Of a stretch of DNA of 64,000 nucleotides, positions 23,101 to 33,138 are shown piece after piece. The notes beneath the pieces are model-generated. The model was not told where the DNA came from and ran no database searches. It saw only the letters and a list, made by a program, of their open reading frames with translations. The DNA comes from Schistocephalus solidus (taxonomy: Eukaryota > Platyhelminthes > Cestoda > Diphyllobothriidea > Diphyllobothriidae): the NCBI GenBank assembly GCA_017591395.1, contig WEDG01001506.1, forward strand, positions 16,002-80,001, written 5' to 3'. Position numbers and translations under genes: made by a program. The stretch's first letter is position 1, and every line of letters begins with the position of its first letter.

Positions 23101-24518
23101 AAATACACTCTACAAGAACTTATGGTAACAAGACACCTAAAGAGGGTGTAATTGCACAACAAGGCAGTTTCGCGAGTTATTGTTTGGACTGTTCAGGAGT
23201 TAGTTAATTTTTTTGGTTTCGTCCTATCCTTCATGAGGAAAATAGCAAGACAACTTAATTTGAGGGGAGAATCTCTATTATAATAGACAATGGAAAATCG
23301 TGAACGCACTCACTCGCTCAAATTTTCCTTCGAGACGCCTGCCACTGCTCTGCTTCTATAGAATTTATGCTGACTTATTTTTTCTATTTCCCCCGGGAAC
23401 GTTACCCTTCTGTTAATTTTTGCGGGAACCTAGACTTCTCCACAAACATCGGGCATCGAAAAATCCCTATCTCATCAAATTAGTTGCTTTTAAGAATCCT
23501 TTTGTTGGTCGTCTCGAATTCAGCTAAGCAAATGCGTAGATCTATGAGCCAGCAAAATCAAACGGTCGTTTCAGAGGCCCCTCTTACCTCTAAACTTCTG
23601 ACAGTTAACAACACAGGTGAGTTACCACCAGCATCCTCAAAATCGTCCCTTACACAGAGCAAGTGGAGAATAAAAACTTGGTATGGGACAAAGCTGGTAA
23701 ACATGACTAAATAACAGTCTGTTTTAAGTACAGTTTGATTTGTTCTGCTGTAAAAGCCTTTAAAATGAAAAAACGTTCTAGTTTGTTGGAAATTCAGTCC
23801 GGCAATAAATTAGTTCCAGCATACAAGCCCTCCTTTTATAGACTTATTTTGGCAGGATACGTGAATATATACGCCCCCATATTACAAGCGGCCTTGAGAC
23901 AGATTCCAGGCGGGTGTACTAAGTTCCGTGCCTAAAACATTGCCTTAATTCAAATCCAACCATAAACTTAACCCCACAGACAATCCCTCGGGAATTTAGC
24001 GAAAGGTCGCTTATAGTATGGGAGAATACCTAGGCTCAGCGTACTCATCTTATTTATAGATATAGTGTGATGTTGTTTTCAATTAGTGCTAGTTTACCTA
24101 AGTCAGATTATGCGAAAGGAGAAAACCACACAGCGTCGTGCCATCAGAAAGAATCGAAATGACAACTTCTCAGAGGATGGTGCTTTAGCAGATGAACCAC
24201 GTCAAATATCCTGACAACAATATGTACGTCAGCTTCTTGGACCCCAGCACGTTAGACTGGCGCAGCCTTAAGCGCCGTCTTTGTTTTATAGTGAAAATAC
24301 AGTCGATATACTACCTACGAAAGTAAGGAAAATCGAACGTAGTAATGAGCGTCAGTCATCTGTACGAGGTCAAGTTTTTCCTGTGATTCGGTAAGGCCAG
24401 TTGTGGCAGTAAAAGAGACTTGAACGCCTACGATGCAGGTTAGATTAACATGCAAATACTGTCGCTCAGATTTTTCAAACCATTCGCCCTGGTTGCGCTT
24501 GAGTCCAGTGATCGCCTC

Positions 24519-24525
24519 TTCTTCT

Positions 24526-24557
<32 letters not shown>

Positions 24558-24594
24558 TTCTTCTTCTTCTTCTTCTTCTTCTTCTATTTCTTCT
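24519..24594. repeat. (TTC)n microsatellite, long allele
   Basis: Some 25 TTC units with one CCTC interruption. The open frames here on both strands (poly-Phe and poly-Arg) are simply translations of the tract. Confidence 0.95.
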
Positions 24595-25744
24595 CAATCT
24601 TAACCATTGACGAAGAAACAGGAAAAATCTCAAGGGAGAAGTGTTGTTATTACCTAAAGTAGTTTGTTGGACGCACGTTCGGCTTTGGCATAGGAAAAAC
24701 ATAAGCTGGCCTCGTGACGGGGTGCCAAATTATTACCTCACAACCGGGTCAGGAGTTCAACTTCGCAGTCACCCCGATAGTCGCCCACGGCGGAAGCAAG
24801 ACAAGCCGATAATTGTTTAAAGGTTGATTCGCGGATAGAAACTTGTCGCTGGTATATGTAGTACTGCGGAATGCCCTCCAACCTTCGGCACCTATTATTT
24901 AGCCTTCATACTTACTCTGCTGTTCTTGTCACCTCTGTTGGCTCAGAAAGATAGGATGTGTCCGCTGTACAAGCAATCTCACTCGGCTTTACACAAATTT
25001 CCAATCTTGACTGTCGCCAGAGGATTAGACTGTTTGTGTTGGCTGTGCCATAATTTTATCGAAGTCTCCAATGTGTTGTTTATAATTTCATAGTACTTGT
25101 TTCGCAAGGTTCACATAACTCGATCGAAGGCTCCTGAATACTCCGATTTCTTTTGTTAAGGTGGCCGAACTTAGAAGTGTTCAAGGATCAAGAAATATCC
25201 TAAGGTCACCATAATCAGGGCATGTGTGGAGGTGTATAGACATTTTTTTGCCTAGAAAAAAATTGCAGTAAGTAAACTCGGGTAGGAATGCCGTTTGGAA
25301 CACCGTTATCATCCGCCGTAGGTAACAGAAAAACGTAGACTTTCCCTAGTCAGGAGTTGGCGAATGCATATGAAGGGCCTCATTGTGTGTATACAGATCC
25401 CTCAAGCGCCTAATATCCATCAGAATTGCTGAAGTCTTGCATGTGGGGTGAAGGGTGGCATTGTGTTTGTGATTTTCTCACTCTTTGATTACCACATCTA
25501 AGCGGGCCTGATTTCCAGCGTGAACAGGATGTTTTGGTCACTATTGTAAACATGACGATATACAACTTTGTTGACCTCAAGAGGGTGGGGTGGGTGGGTG
25601 GGGTCGAGTTACCGGGGGCAGTGATGCAAAGACCAGTGTTTGTAGCTTATCAGGTCCAAGCTGGAGCGAATGGAGGCATTAATACCGGCAGCATTTAAAA
25701 AGCGTTGTCAGCATATGGACGCACCTTGCGAAATGCAAGTTGGT

Positions 25745-25761
25745 GTGGGTTCGAATCTCAC
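25745..25761 (+). other. tRNA T-arm-like hairpin (right-arm copy)
   Basis: GTGGG-TTCGAAT-CTCAC forms a T-arm of correct geometry. The upstream 90 nt contain no complementary acceptor strand, and the left-arm version differs by about 8 nt just upstream. A 3' half-tRNA or SINE remnant is possible. Confidence 0.25.
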
Positions 25762-26339
25762 CGAGGCCGCCGTGTTTTTCAAAGGTGGGTCAAACGAATC
25801 ATTGAAATCTGCCAAAATCTTCTAAAAATAGGAGAAGTATTTTCATTGTAAACATTTCGCTGTTGAGCAGACCGATATGCTAAGGGACTAAGAGGCTTCC
25901 GCAAGATCAGATAAAGAAGATAAGGAAACTGTAAATACCTGCCAACACGGTAGGGAGATGCTGATGAACAGTTGGAGGTTCGCCCTAATGAGCAACTAAA
26001 TAATGCTATGAAAGCGACTGCTTTAGTTACGCAAAGTGATTTGAAACTCGACTTCACTATTAACAAGCCGAAAGTTGACTCGGGCTAACCACGAACAAAC
26101 CCGAAGACAGCCTGATTGAGAAGACATGATAGGTATTTCTTAAAAGGAAATGCTTCTAGATTCTATCTATTTATGGGCAGGATTCTGTCCTCTTGACTAA
26201 CTTCCACTGCCACCTTCATCACCATCATCCCCTCCACCAGCAAAGGAAACACGATTCTGACCAGTCCTCATTGCGATCGCGCGTTCACTTCACGTATCGA
26301 TCTGGTCAGTCACTTGCGAATCCATCGTACGGAGACTGG

Positions 26340-27924
26340 TGAATCAGTGCCTTGGCAGGTCGACCGTCGATTTCGTCGAGGTACACAGTATGCTCCACAC
26401 CAGGTGGTGCAGGGACGGTGACCTGCGCGTGAATTAGTTTTAAGTGATAGTAGCCTTGCGCTCCAGCTACCACACCTTCTCCTCCTCCCCCACCTGAGCC
26501 CGGTGTCATGACAGAGTCAAAAAGACCGGAGATGGGAGAGGGCGCAGGTGGCTGGCGCGGCCGGAGCCGCCCCTGGGCGTGCCACCACACCTGGCTCAGA
26601 TCCCACGGAGTGGGAGTGCCATAAAGGCCACATTCAGAAGGAGCCATTGCAACCTGACTCTCAGTCCGCCAGTCAGCCACTCCACACAAAACACACATTG
26701 GGCTGAACACGCGGTCCGAGTTATCCTGTAAGTTGGACACTTTCAATGCCACGGCTTTTAGCACACTGTGATAGTTTCAAGCGCGTCAGATTGTTTATAG
26801 TGAGGAAAATACGCTGAGCTCTTGACCTCACTACCTCCCCCACCCCCACAATCAAACCACTGTCCGAGTCGGTCAGTTGTCTGATGCGGAAGCGGGCGCA
26901 GCTGCTGGTGACCTCGTCTACGTGTACTACGTACACGACCTGGCCCCGCAAACACAAGCACCAGGATTTCACACAACAGGGGGTTGAACGGCTTACATTT
27001 CACATGTGTGAGATAGCCAGAGGTCACGCTACGAAGGAGCCATCGCAGCCTGACTCTCAAACCACCAGTCAGCCACTCCACACAACACACATTGGACTAA
27101 CTGGGAGGTCTGAGTGTAATTGTCAGTTGGCAACCTTCCAACCGCGGCGGTTAACGTTACCGCACACTCTTCTCCTCCCCAACCTGAGCCCGATCTTACG
27201 ACACAGGCAAGAGGACCGGAGATGAGAGAGGTCGCAGGTAACTGGCGCGGCCGGAGCCACCCCTGGGCGTACCACCACACCTGGCTCGGATCCCACAGAG
27301 TGGGAGTGCCATAAAGACCACATTAAGAAGGAGTCATTGCAGCCTGACCCTCAGTCCGCATGTCAGCCACTCCAAACAAAACACACATATGGCTGACCAC
27401 GCGGTCCGAGTTATCCCGTCAGTTGGCAACCTTCCGAGCCACGGCTTTTAGCGCACCGTGATAGTTTTAAGCGCGTCAGATTGTTTCTAGTGAGGAAAAT
27501 GCCCTGAGCTGTCGACCTCACTCTCTCTCCACCCCCACAGTCAGACACTTTCCGAGCCAGTCAGTTGCCTGATGTGGGAGTGGGCGCATTGGCTGACGGA
27601 TCGGCGTACCCGTCTTCGCGCGCCACAGCACGACCTGGCCCCCATAACGCACACACCAGGATTCACAAACTCAGGGGATATGGAGCAGCCATCGCCGCCT
27701 GACTCCGAGTCCACTGGTCAGCCACTTGACAAACACAGCACATACACTGAGCCGACGGCGTAGTCTGGTGGAAGCGTCAGATTGGCAGACTTCCCAGCCA
27801 CGGTTTCTTGGAAACCGTGATATACTCTGGTAAATGGTGATTGTGAGGGTGTTGTCGATGTATTGGTGTAGGTAGTGTGCGCTGATGTAGCTTAACCTCC
27901 GGTGGTTTACCGGAGGTTGTCGTG
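26340..27924 (-). repeat. RTE 3' UTR with two tandem units
   Basis: Landmarks recur about 685 bp apart on the minus strand. CATCAGGCAACTGAC-type sequence is at about 27,560 and 26,875. CTCACTATAAACAATCTGAC-type sequence is at about 27,490 and 26,810. GGATCCGAGCCAGGTGTGGTG-type sequence is at about 27,285 and 26,600. The copies at 40.3-41.1 and 53.9-54.8 kb have only one unit. The sense 3' end is ...CACCGTCCCTGCACCACC..., followed by a CGACGG(T)(C/T)GA tail, after which different copies diverge. Confidence 0.65.
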
Positions 27925-28836
27925 GAGACGCATGCGTCCTTATAGGCTCATGCGGTGTGTAAATGTGCGGGAGCAGTGAGGGCAGTGGAGGCGCGCACGG
28001 TGAATGTATTTTGTGCCCCAGGCACTGGTTTACCAGCCTCCGTGCGATGGATTCGCATGTGACTGACCAGGCCGATGCGTGAGTTGAATTTGCGGGCACA
28101 GTGTGGGCAGGAGAAATCGGTAGAGGCTGGGGGGATGTCATTCATGGTATTGGGGGTGACAGGGGAGCTAAGAATGGCAGGAGCGGAGGGTGTGCATGGT
28201 GTATCGGTTTTGTCAGCATTGTGGTGAATTCCGCTGTCATGGATGCGCATGTGACCGAATAGGCCCATACGATGAGTGAAGGTGCGAGGACAGTGAGGGC
28301 AGTGGAGGCGACGATCTCTGCTGTGTGATGGTGCTACAGGCACTGGTTCACCGGTCTCTCTACGATGTATTCGCAAGTGACCGACCAGGCCGATTCGTGA
28401 GGTGAATGTGCGGTCACATTGAGTTCAGCTTAGGAGAGATTCCCTATCGCTGATGGTGGTGGTGGGGTTGGTAGTGAAGTCGAAGGCGGTGGTGGGGGTA
28501 ACAGGCGATGAGTAGAGGGATGTGGTCTCTATGATGGTGGGAGTAATGGAATTGATGCCAAGAGTGAGGGTGGGGGATTCTGAAGGAGTGTTGGCAGAAT
28601 TTGACGTCAAAATTGGAATTGGATAGTTGGTGCATTGCGTCCGAAGATGTCCAACCAGGCCAATTCGCGCGCGGAAGATGCGTTGACAGCGCGGGCATGT
28701 TGGCAGGGCCTGGGCATCAACGATGGTGATCCGGCGCGCTGGTGACTTTCGTGCCGCTCTTTTGGCCTTGGCGGTGGCGATCCGGTTGGCCTCATAGATT
28801 GCTGAACCAGTCTTCACTGATCTTCTCCATGCCGGT
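27925..28836 (-). pseudogene. RTE C-terminal zinc-finger array (copy at 28 kb)
   Basis: This is the C-terminal extension of the RTE protein. In order, 28,425-28,836 reads a basic region and then CPRCQRIFRARIGLVGHL-RTQC (C2HC type, near 28,640-28,700), then a Ser/Thr/Pro-rich spacer. After a frame break, 27,948-28,376 reads CPHCPRTFTHRMGLFGHMRIH (C-x2-C-x12-H-x3-H) and CPHCARKFNSRIGLVSHMRIH, with linkers RRETGEPVPV and RTEAGKPVPG. A further finger at about 28,375-28,430 and the last one at about 27,930-27,990 are out of frame. The fingers share the GLxGHxRIH recognition helix, so they look like internal duplicates. The likely role is DNA or RNA binding by the retrotransposon protein. A host zinc-finger gene is less likely because the array is colinear with RT in several copies. 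Confidence 0.8.
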
Positions 28837-30526
28837 CTATCCTGGGCGAGTTCCTCCAAGGTTGCCGGGTTGATTTGCAGTTGCTTCAGCGATTTCTTCA
28901 AAGTGTCCTTGTAGCGTCGTTTGACCTCCCTGCCGGTGAGAACCCGTAGCGACCTCTCCATAGAAAAGTCGTTTGGGTAGTCGCTCGTCGTCCATTCTTA
29001 CCAGGTGGCCGCTCCATCGCAGTTGCACTTGCCTCAGCATGGCATTGATGCTGAGGATTCCGGTCCGCTCCAGGACTTCCGGGTCCCGGATCCTTTCTTG
29101 CCATCCCAGCTTCAGTATTCTGCGGAGGCAGCTGAGATGAAAGTTATTCAGCTTCCTGGCTTGGTTCGAGTAGATGGTCCAGGTTTCCGCTCCGTAAAGG
29201 AGTGTCGTCACGACGACGGCCTTGTATATCTTCAGTTTGGTGTTCAGGTGAATACCGTGGCGATTCCACACGGAGGCCTGCAGCCGGCCAAAGGTCTGAC
29301 TAGCTTTGGAGATCCGTTGGGCAACCTCGTCCTCGATTCTCGTGTTGCGCGACATTGTGCTTCCTAGATAATCGAAGGTTTCCACGTTTTTGAGTTGAGC
29401 GCCGTTGACATTGATTAGGGGAGCATTTTATTCCGCGCTGGGTGGAGGCTGGTGCATGACAACCGTTTCGGATGTACTGATTGTTAATCCAAACTCGGCG
29501 CAGCCTTCGGCGAAGAGGTCCATGCTCCTTTGCATGTCCTCCTCCGTCACGGTGTTTAGGGCGCAGTCGTCCGTGAAGAGCAAGTCATGGACTGTAGTCG
29601 TAGACACGCGTGTTGGAGCCTGCACACGCCAACTGTTGAGAAGGTGTCCCGTCAGTTCTGTAGGCGATGCGGATCCCAGGCTGCTAATCACGGTAGGCGT
29701 CCACCACCATAGCCGAGAACATGAGACTGAAGAGGTTGGGAGCCAGTACGCAGCCCTGCTTCACTCCGTTGGTCACTGAGAATGCTTCGGATACCGTCCC
29801 GTTGTCAGTGACGCACGCCATCATATCGTCATGAAGCTGACGCACCATCTGCGTGAACCGCTCAGGACAACCAAATTTCTACATGACTTTCCACAGTCCG
29901 TCACGATTCACCGTGTCAAAGTTTTTCGTTAGATCCACGAAAGGTAGTGAATAGGTGCGTTCGCATCTCCTGACACCTCTCTTGTAGCTGGCGGGCGGCA
30001 AAGATCATATCGGATGTTCCGCGGTGTCGGCGGAAGCCACATTGGCTTTCCAAGAGCAGGCCGCTGCTCTAGGTGACCGTTAAGACGATTGAGAAGGATA
30101 CGGGCGAAGATCTTCCCGGCGATGTTGAGCAACGAGATGCCTCTGTGATTATCACAGAGTTACCGGTTCCCCTTCCGTTTGTAGAGATGGACGATGGTCG
30201 CGTCTTTGAAATCTTGAGGAACTTGTCTTTGGCGCTACATCTCCTGGAAGAGTGTTGTGAGTTCTGCCAGCAGCCGGGGCCCACCGTGCTTGTAGACTTC
30301 TGGTGGAATTACGTCGGATCCCGGTGCTTTACTGCTGGAAATCTGCTGCACGGCCCGGATGGTTTCTGGTAGGGAAGGCGGCAGATCCTGGTCACTGTAC
30401 GTGTCCACTTGAGGGAGCCGGTCGATGGCAGCATCGGAGATGACTGATGAGCAATTAAGGACATTTCTGAAGTGCTCGGCCCAGCGCTTCAGTGTTTGCG
30501 ATTTCTCTTTCAGCAGTGTTGTGCCG
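28837..30526 (-). pseudogene. RTE reverse transcriptase (copy at 29 kb)
   Basis: In sense order, 29,929-30,284 holds the fingers/palm start: MLNIAGKIFARILLNRLNGHLEQ. Next, about 29,700-29,930 is interrupted. The frame 29,428-29,691 carries VHDLLFTDDCALN, where the usual FADD is FTDD, and LTISTSETVVMHQPPP. The frame 28,837-29,385 carries [56 protein letters not shown] and [20 protein letters not shown], the RTE-type C-terminal domain, and runs into the basic linker of the zinc fingers. Both catalytic aspartates of the box survive. Stops and frameshifts make it non-functional. Confidence 0.85.
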
Positions 30527-31830
30527 TCAGAGCTGAGCAGCGGTGCGGACCCCTTGGTACACGGGCCGTCGATGGCCTTGATGGCTTTGAAAAAGTTTCA
30601 TTTTATTGTGGTTCGCATATTTTTGGATTTCCTCAGCCTTTTGTATCATCCAGGCATCCTGCATCTCCCGCAGCCGTTGTTGTACAAGGCGCCGGCCTCT
30701 GAAAAAGGCTGCTTTGGAGGCGTCAGTCCGAAGGTCCATGTAGGCTTTGTGTAGTCCATTCTTCTCTGCGAGTAAGTTGCTGATAACGGCGTCATTGTCG
30801 TCAAACCAGTCCTGGTGTTGACGGCGTGCGCGTCCGAGGACATCGAGGGCGGTGGACTGGATGACATTTCGCAGTTGACACCATCGTGTCTCCACGGTAT
30901 CGTTATCATCTGGAGCATGCAGTTCCTCCAGTTTCTCGGTTATTTGGTAGCTGAAATCAAAACAGTGAGCAGGCAAATTAAATAAAAGTGTGTTTAACTT
31001 ACCTGGCGGCCTCCTAACTTGGGGTTTTCGTCGGGGTTGCAGTCGGAGCCTCATCTGGGAGATGACGAGGCGGTGATCTGTCAAACCATCGGCATCGCGG
31101 ATCGCCTTGGTTACCAGCACGTCCTGTCGATCTCGCCTCCGGACGGGAACATAGTCAAGCAGATGCCAGCGCCGCGACCGAGGGTGCATCCACGTGGCCT
31201 TCTTCCGCGTCGGAAGGCGGAAGAAGGTGTTGGTCAGCAGGAGACGGTGTTCCGCACTCGTGTGCAGAAGAAGGAGGCCTTTATCGTTACAGCTACCAAG
31301 ACCGTGGGGACCCAGCACTCCCTGCCAGGCAGCGTGGTTCGTCCCGACGTTGGCGTTGAAGTCATCAAGGAAAATTAACTTGTCTCTTTCGGCACAGTTG
31401 CCAGCAAGGCGTGCAGGTCCTCGTAGAATTTGTCCTTCGCCGCATCAGAGCTCGTCATTGGGGGATCGTAGGCACTGATGATGGTGGCGAACTGGTCTCC
31501 CCGAAGAGGCAGGTGGAGGCTCATCAGGCGATCATTGATACCCTGCGGCAGACAGGGCAGCCGTCCCACGATGTCGTTCTGGATGGCAAAGGCAACACCA
31601 GCGTCGCGTCGCTCTGCCTTTGGCCGGCCGCTCAAGAAGAAGGTGTAGCCGGCACCCACCTCCTCCAGCTGACCCTGCTCAGAGAATTGGGTCTCGCTGA
31701 GAGCAGCAATGTCCACCTTGTAGCGCGCCAGTTCCCGAGCGACTAGCGCCGTCCTCCGTTCCAGCCGGTTGCTCCTAGGATTGTCTAAAAGGGAACGAAC
31801 ATTCCAGGCTGCTAGTGTGAGTGGACTCAC
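30527..31830 (-). pseudogene. RTE endonuclease and linker (copy at 31 kb)
   Basis: The 31,375-31,830 frame is the N-terminal endonuclease: [16 protein letters not shown] (first metal-binding Asn region), [15 protein letters not shown] (catalytic Glu region), [17 protein letters not shown] and [12 protein letters not shown] frame break follows in the GDFN loop, which here reads [15 protein letters not shown]. The 30,527-31,318 frame continues with [51 protein letters not shown] (catalytic His region), then the linker [19 protein letters not shown] up to the RT. The frame opens with GTG, not ATG, in the hairpin described separately. An upstream ATG or another start mechanism may have been used. 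Confidence 0.85.
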
Positions 31831-31843
31831 CCGAGCAGCCTGG
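31804..31843 (-). promoter_or_regulatory. Perfect-stem hairpin over the endonuclease ORF start
   Basis: CCAGGCTGCT and AGCAGCCTGG form a perfect 10-bp outer stem. Inside, GTGAGT and ACTCAC form a 6-bp stem around CC. The GTG that opens the endonuclease frame lies in the inner stem. The structure is kept, with small changes, in five copies. GGTGAGT also matches a 5' splice-site consensus, an alternative reason for conservation. Confidence 0.6.
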
Positions 31844-32221
31844 AGGGTATGGCGAGGGGGATGGGGACGGGGGGTATTGTTGTTTGTTTGAGTTTTACGA
31901 CCGCGTATTTTGCGATCTGCGAGCCGCGGCCGGCTGCAGAAGACGTGATAAGCAGCATTTATTTATGGCACCTTTTCTAGCCCCTTCCTCCGCGAGGAGG
32001 CAAGCAGTGCTTTCCCTAAATAGGGCTGCTGGGACATCCCAGACGGCTGCCGAACTCCACTATGGGTTACGGTTTTGTTTTAGTAGGAGAACGACCCGAG
32101 TTAGCCTGGGCCGCCTACGGGGTTACTATCGCCCCCACCGTGGGACTTTTTGAGAGGGGGGAGGTGGGAAGTTCGGGAGTCATACATACCGGGTGTGGAG
32201 GCACACACAACACCGGAGACC
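31831..32221 (-). other. RTE 5' UTR, downstream part
   Basis: The region lies between the 5' ribozyme-like segment and the endonuclease frame. It contains the block GGCTAACTCGGGTCGTTCTC and an AACAAACAACAATACCCCCC stretch shared with 45,013-45,381 and 48,911-49,287. The plus-strand open frame at 31,821-32,153 is antisense to it and unsupported. Confidence 0.7.
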
Positions 32222-32419
32222 CTCACCTGGTTTAGCCCACCGGTCGTGACGGTTGGCTGGGGTGTGGTCGCTGGGAAGAACCCAACTTCGAGGAGCCACA
32301 GGTGAGAACTGGGTACCAGTTAGAGGCGGCCATAGGAGCATTCACCACCTGTACGAGACAAATGGAACGACCAAATGCTATCTGTGTGGTGCTACCCCTA
32401 ACTAGTACCCCTACACCCC
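32222..32419 (-). ncRNA. Candidate HDV-like self-cleaving ribozyme at RTE 5' end
   Basis: The 198 nt start with GGGGTGT, which pairs with ACACCCC about 150 nt on (P1). GGGTACTAGTTAGGGG pairs with CCTCTAACTGGTACCC (J1/2 helix, 16 bp with two G-U). CTCACCTG pairs with CAGGTGAG at the end (P2). CCGTC-ACGACC-GGTGG forms P4 with two wobble pairs. The strand between P4 and P2 reads GGCTAAAC, with C in the place of the catalytic cytosine of HDV-type ribozymes. P3 is not settled (a GTTGGG-TTCTT-CCCAGC hairpin lies in its place). Confidence 0.6.
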
Positions 32420-32725
32420 ATCGGTGCCTTAGGCCCAAACACACCTCAGAGACCACTGCCCTCACTTCCGTCACTTCTCTCGCGCATTCCTTCACCGCAT
32501 GGTCCTACTCATTCAAATGCGCATCAACGAACGTGGAATCCATCGCAATGCCGACACACCTAACACGTCTTGAGCACCAATCAGCACATGTATTCCCAGC
32601 CTTCCCATGAGTGTGATCACCGATACTTCGACAGTCGTGTTCGACTATGGTCCACCTTATGCTGTGCAGGGATGATGACTCGAGCTGGATTATAGTTAGA
32701 GTAGACTTGCGCTGAATCTAGCTCA
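32420..32725 (+). pseudogene. RTE zinc-finger tail fragment, plus strand
   Basis: This is the sister of 2,640-2,950 (reverse complement), with long shared blocks such as ATGCCGACACACCTAACACG and GAGTGTGATCACCGATACTT. It encodes a frame-shifted finger (SLAHSFTAWSYSFKCAS in the long frame) and then the RTE 3'-UTR start. The RTE copy on the minus strand begins at the base before it (32,419). Confidence 0.55.
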
Positions 32726-33138
32726 CTCTCTGTTGCCCTCCCCCAACTGGATCCGGTTTTATGACAGAGTCAAGAAGACCGGAGACTGGAGAACGCCCAG
32801 GCCCACGCACTGTGATCCTACTCTAAACAAGAACACAAGAGAAGAGAGAGGGGCGGTTCGGATCCCAACTAAGTGGGAGTGCCATAAAGGCCATATAAGG
32901 AAGGACCCATTGCAGCCCGACTATCAGCCCGCCAGTCGTCCATGGTGCACATGCGCACGCACTGGGCCAACCACGCGGTCCAAGTTATATCATCAGTTGG
33001 CAATCTTCCAAGTCATGACATTTAGTGCACCGTGAGATTTTCAAGCGCGGTTTCTAGGAAACCGTGATATTTTCAGGAACATGATGATTGTGAGGGTGTC
33101 ATGTATGTATTGGTGGAGGTTTTTTGCGGTGATGTGGT

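Larger units (their letters stand above)
19757..26355. repeat. Right arm of the large inverted duplication
   Basis: This is the reverse complement of 2,954-12,426 minus the left-arm insertion. The inner edge lies inside the RTE endonuclease region. The outer edge lies inside a zinc-finger linker, where the left arm continues into the next finger and the right arm switches to an RTE 3' end (GTCGACCTGCC in sense). Contents are the 5' part of the 16.9-20.4 kb RTE copy, unrecognised repeats, and at 26,190-26,354 one finger remnant on the plus strand. I see no intact gene. Confidence 0.85.
26340..32419 (-). mobile_element. RTE/zinc-finger retrotransposon, most complete copy
   Basis: In sense order on the minus strand the copy has a 5'-terminal ribozyme-like segment (32,419-32,222), the rest of the 5' UTR to 31,831, endonuclease, linker, reverse transcriptase, C-terminal domain, zinc-finger array (to about 27,925) and a long 3' UTR with an internal tandem duplication (to about 26,340). 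The 5' end at 32,419 (GGGGTGTAG) coincides exactly with the 5' ends of the copies at 45,579 and 48,713, so it is probably the true element end. Frameshifts and stops interrupt the ORF, and the RT catalytic box reads FTDD. The copy is inserted next to an older zinc-finger fragment (32,420-32,720). Confidence 0.85.

Noticed and set aside
24450..24702. Poly-phenylalanine and poly-arginine frames
   Set aside because: These are translations of the TTC/GAA microsatellite.
27948..28376. Reading this ORF as a host C2H2 zinc-finger gene
   Set aside because: The array follows RT sequence in at least three copies, with the same spacers and frameshifts, so it belongs to the retrotransposon.
31821..32153. 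110-codon plus-strand frame over the RTE 5' UTR, and similar ones at 44,990-45,313
   Set aside because: Antisense to the element and conserved only because the 5' UTR is.
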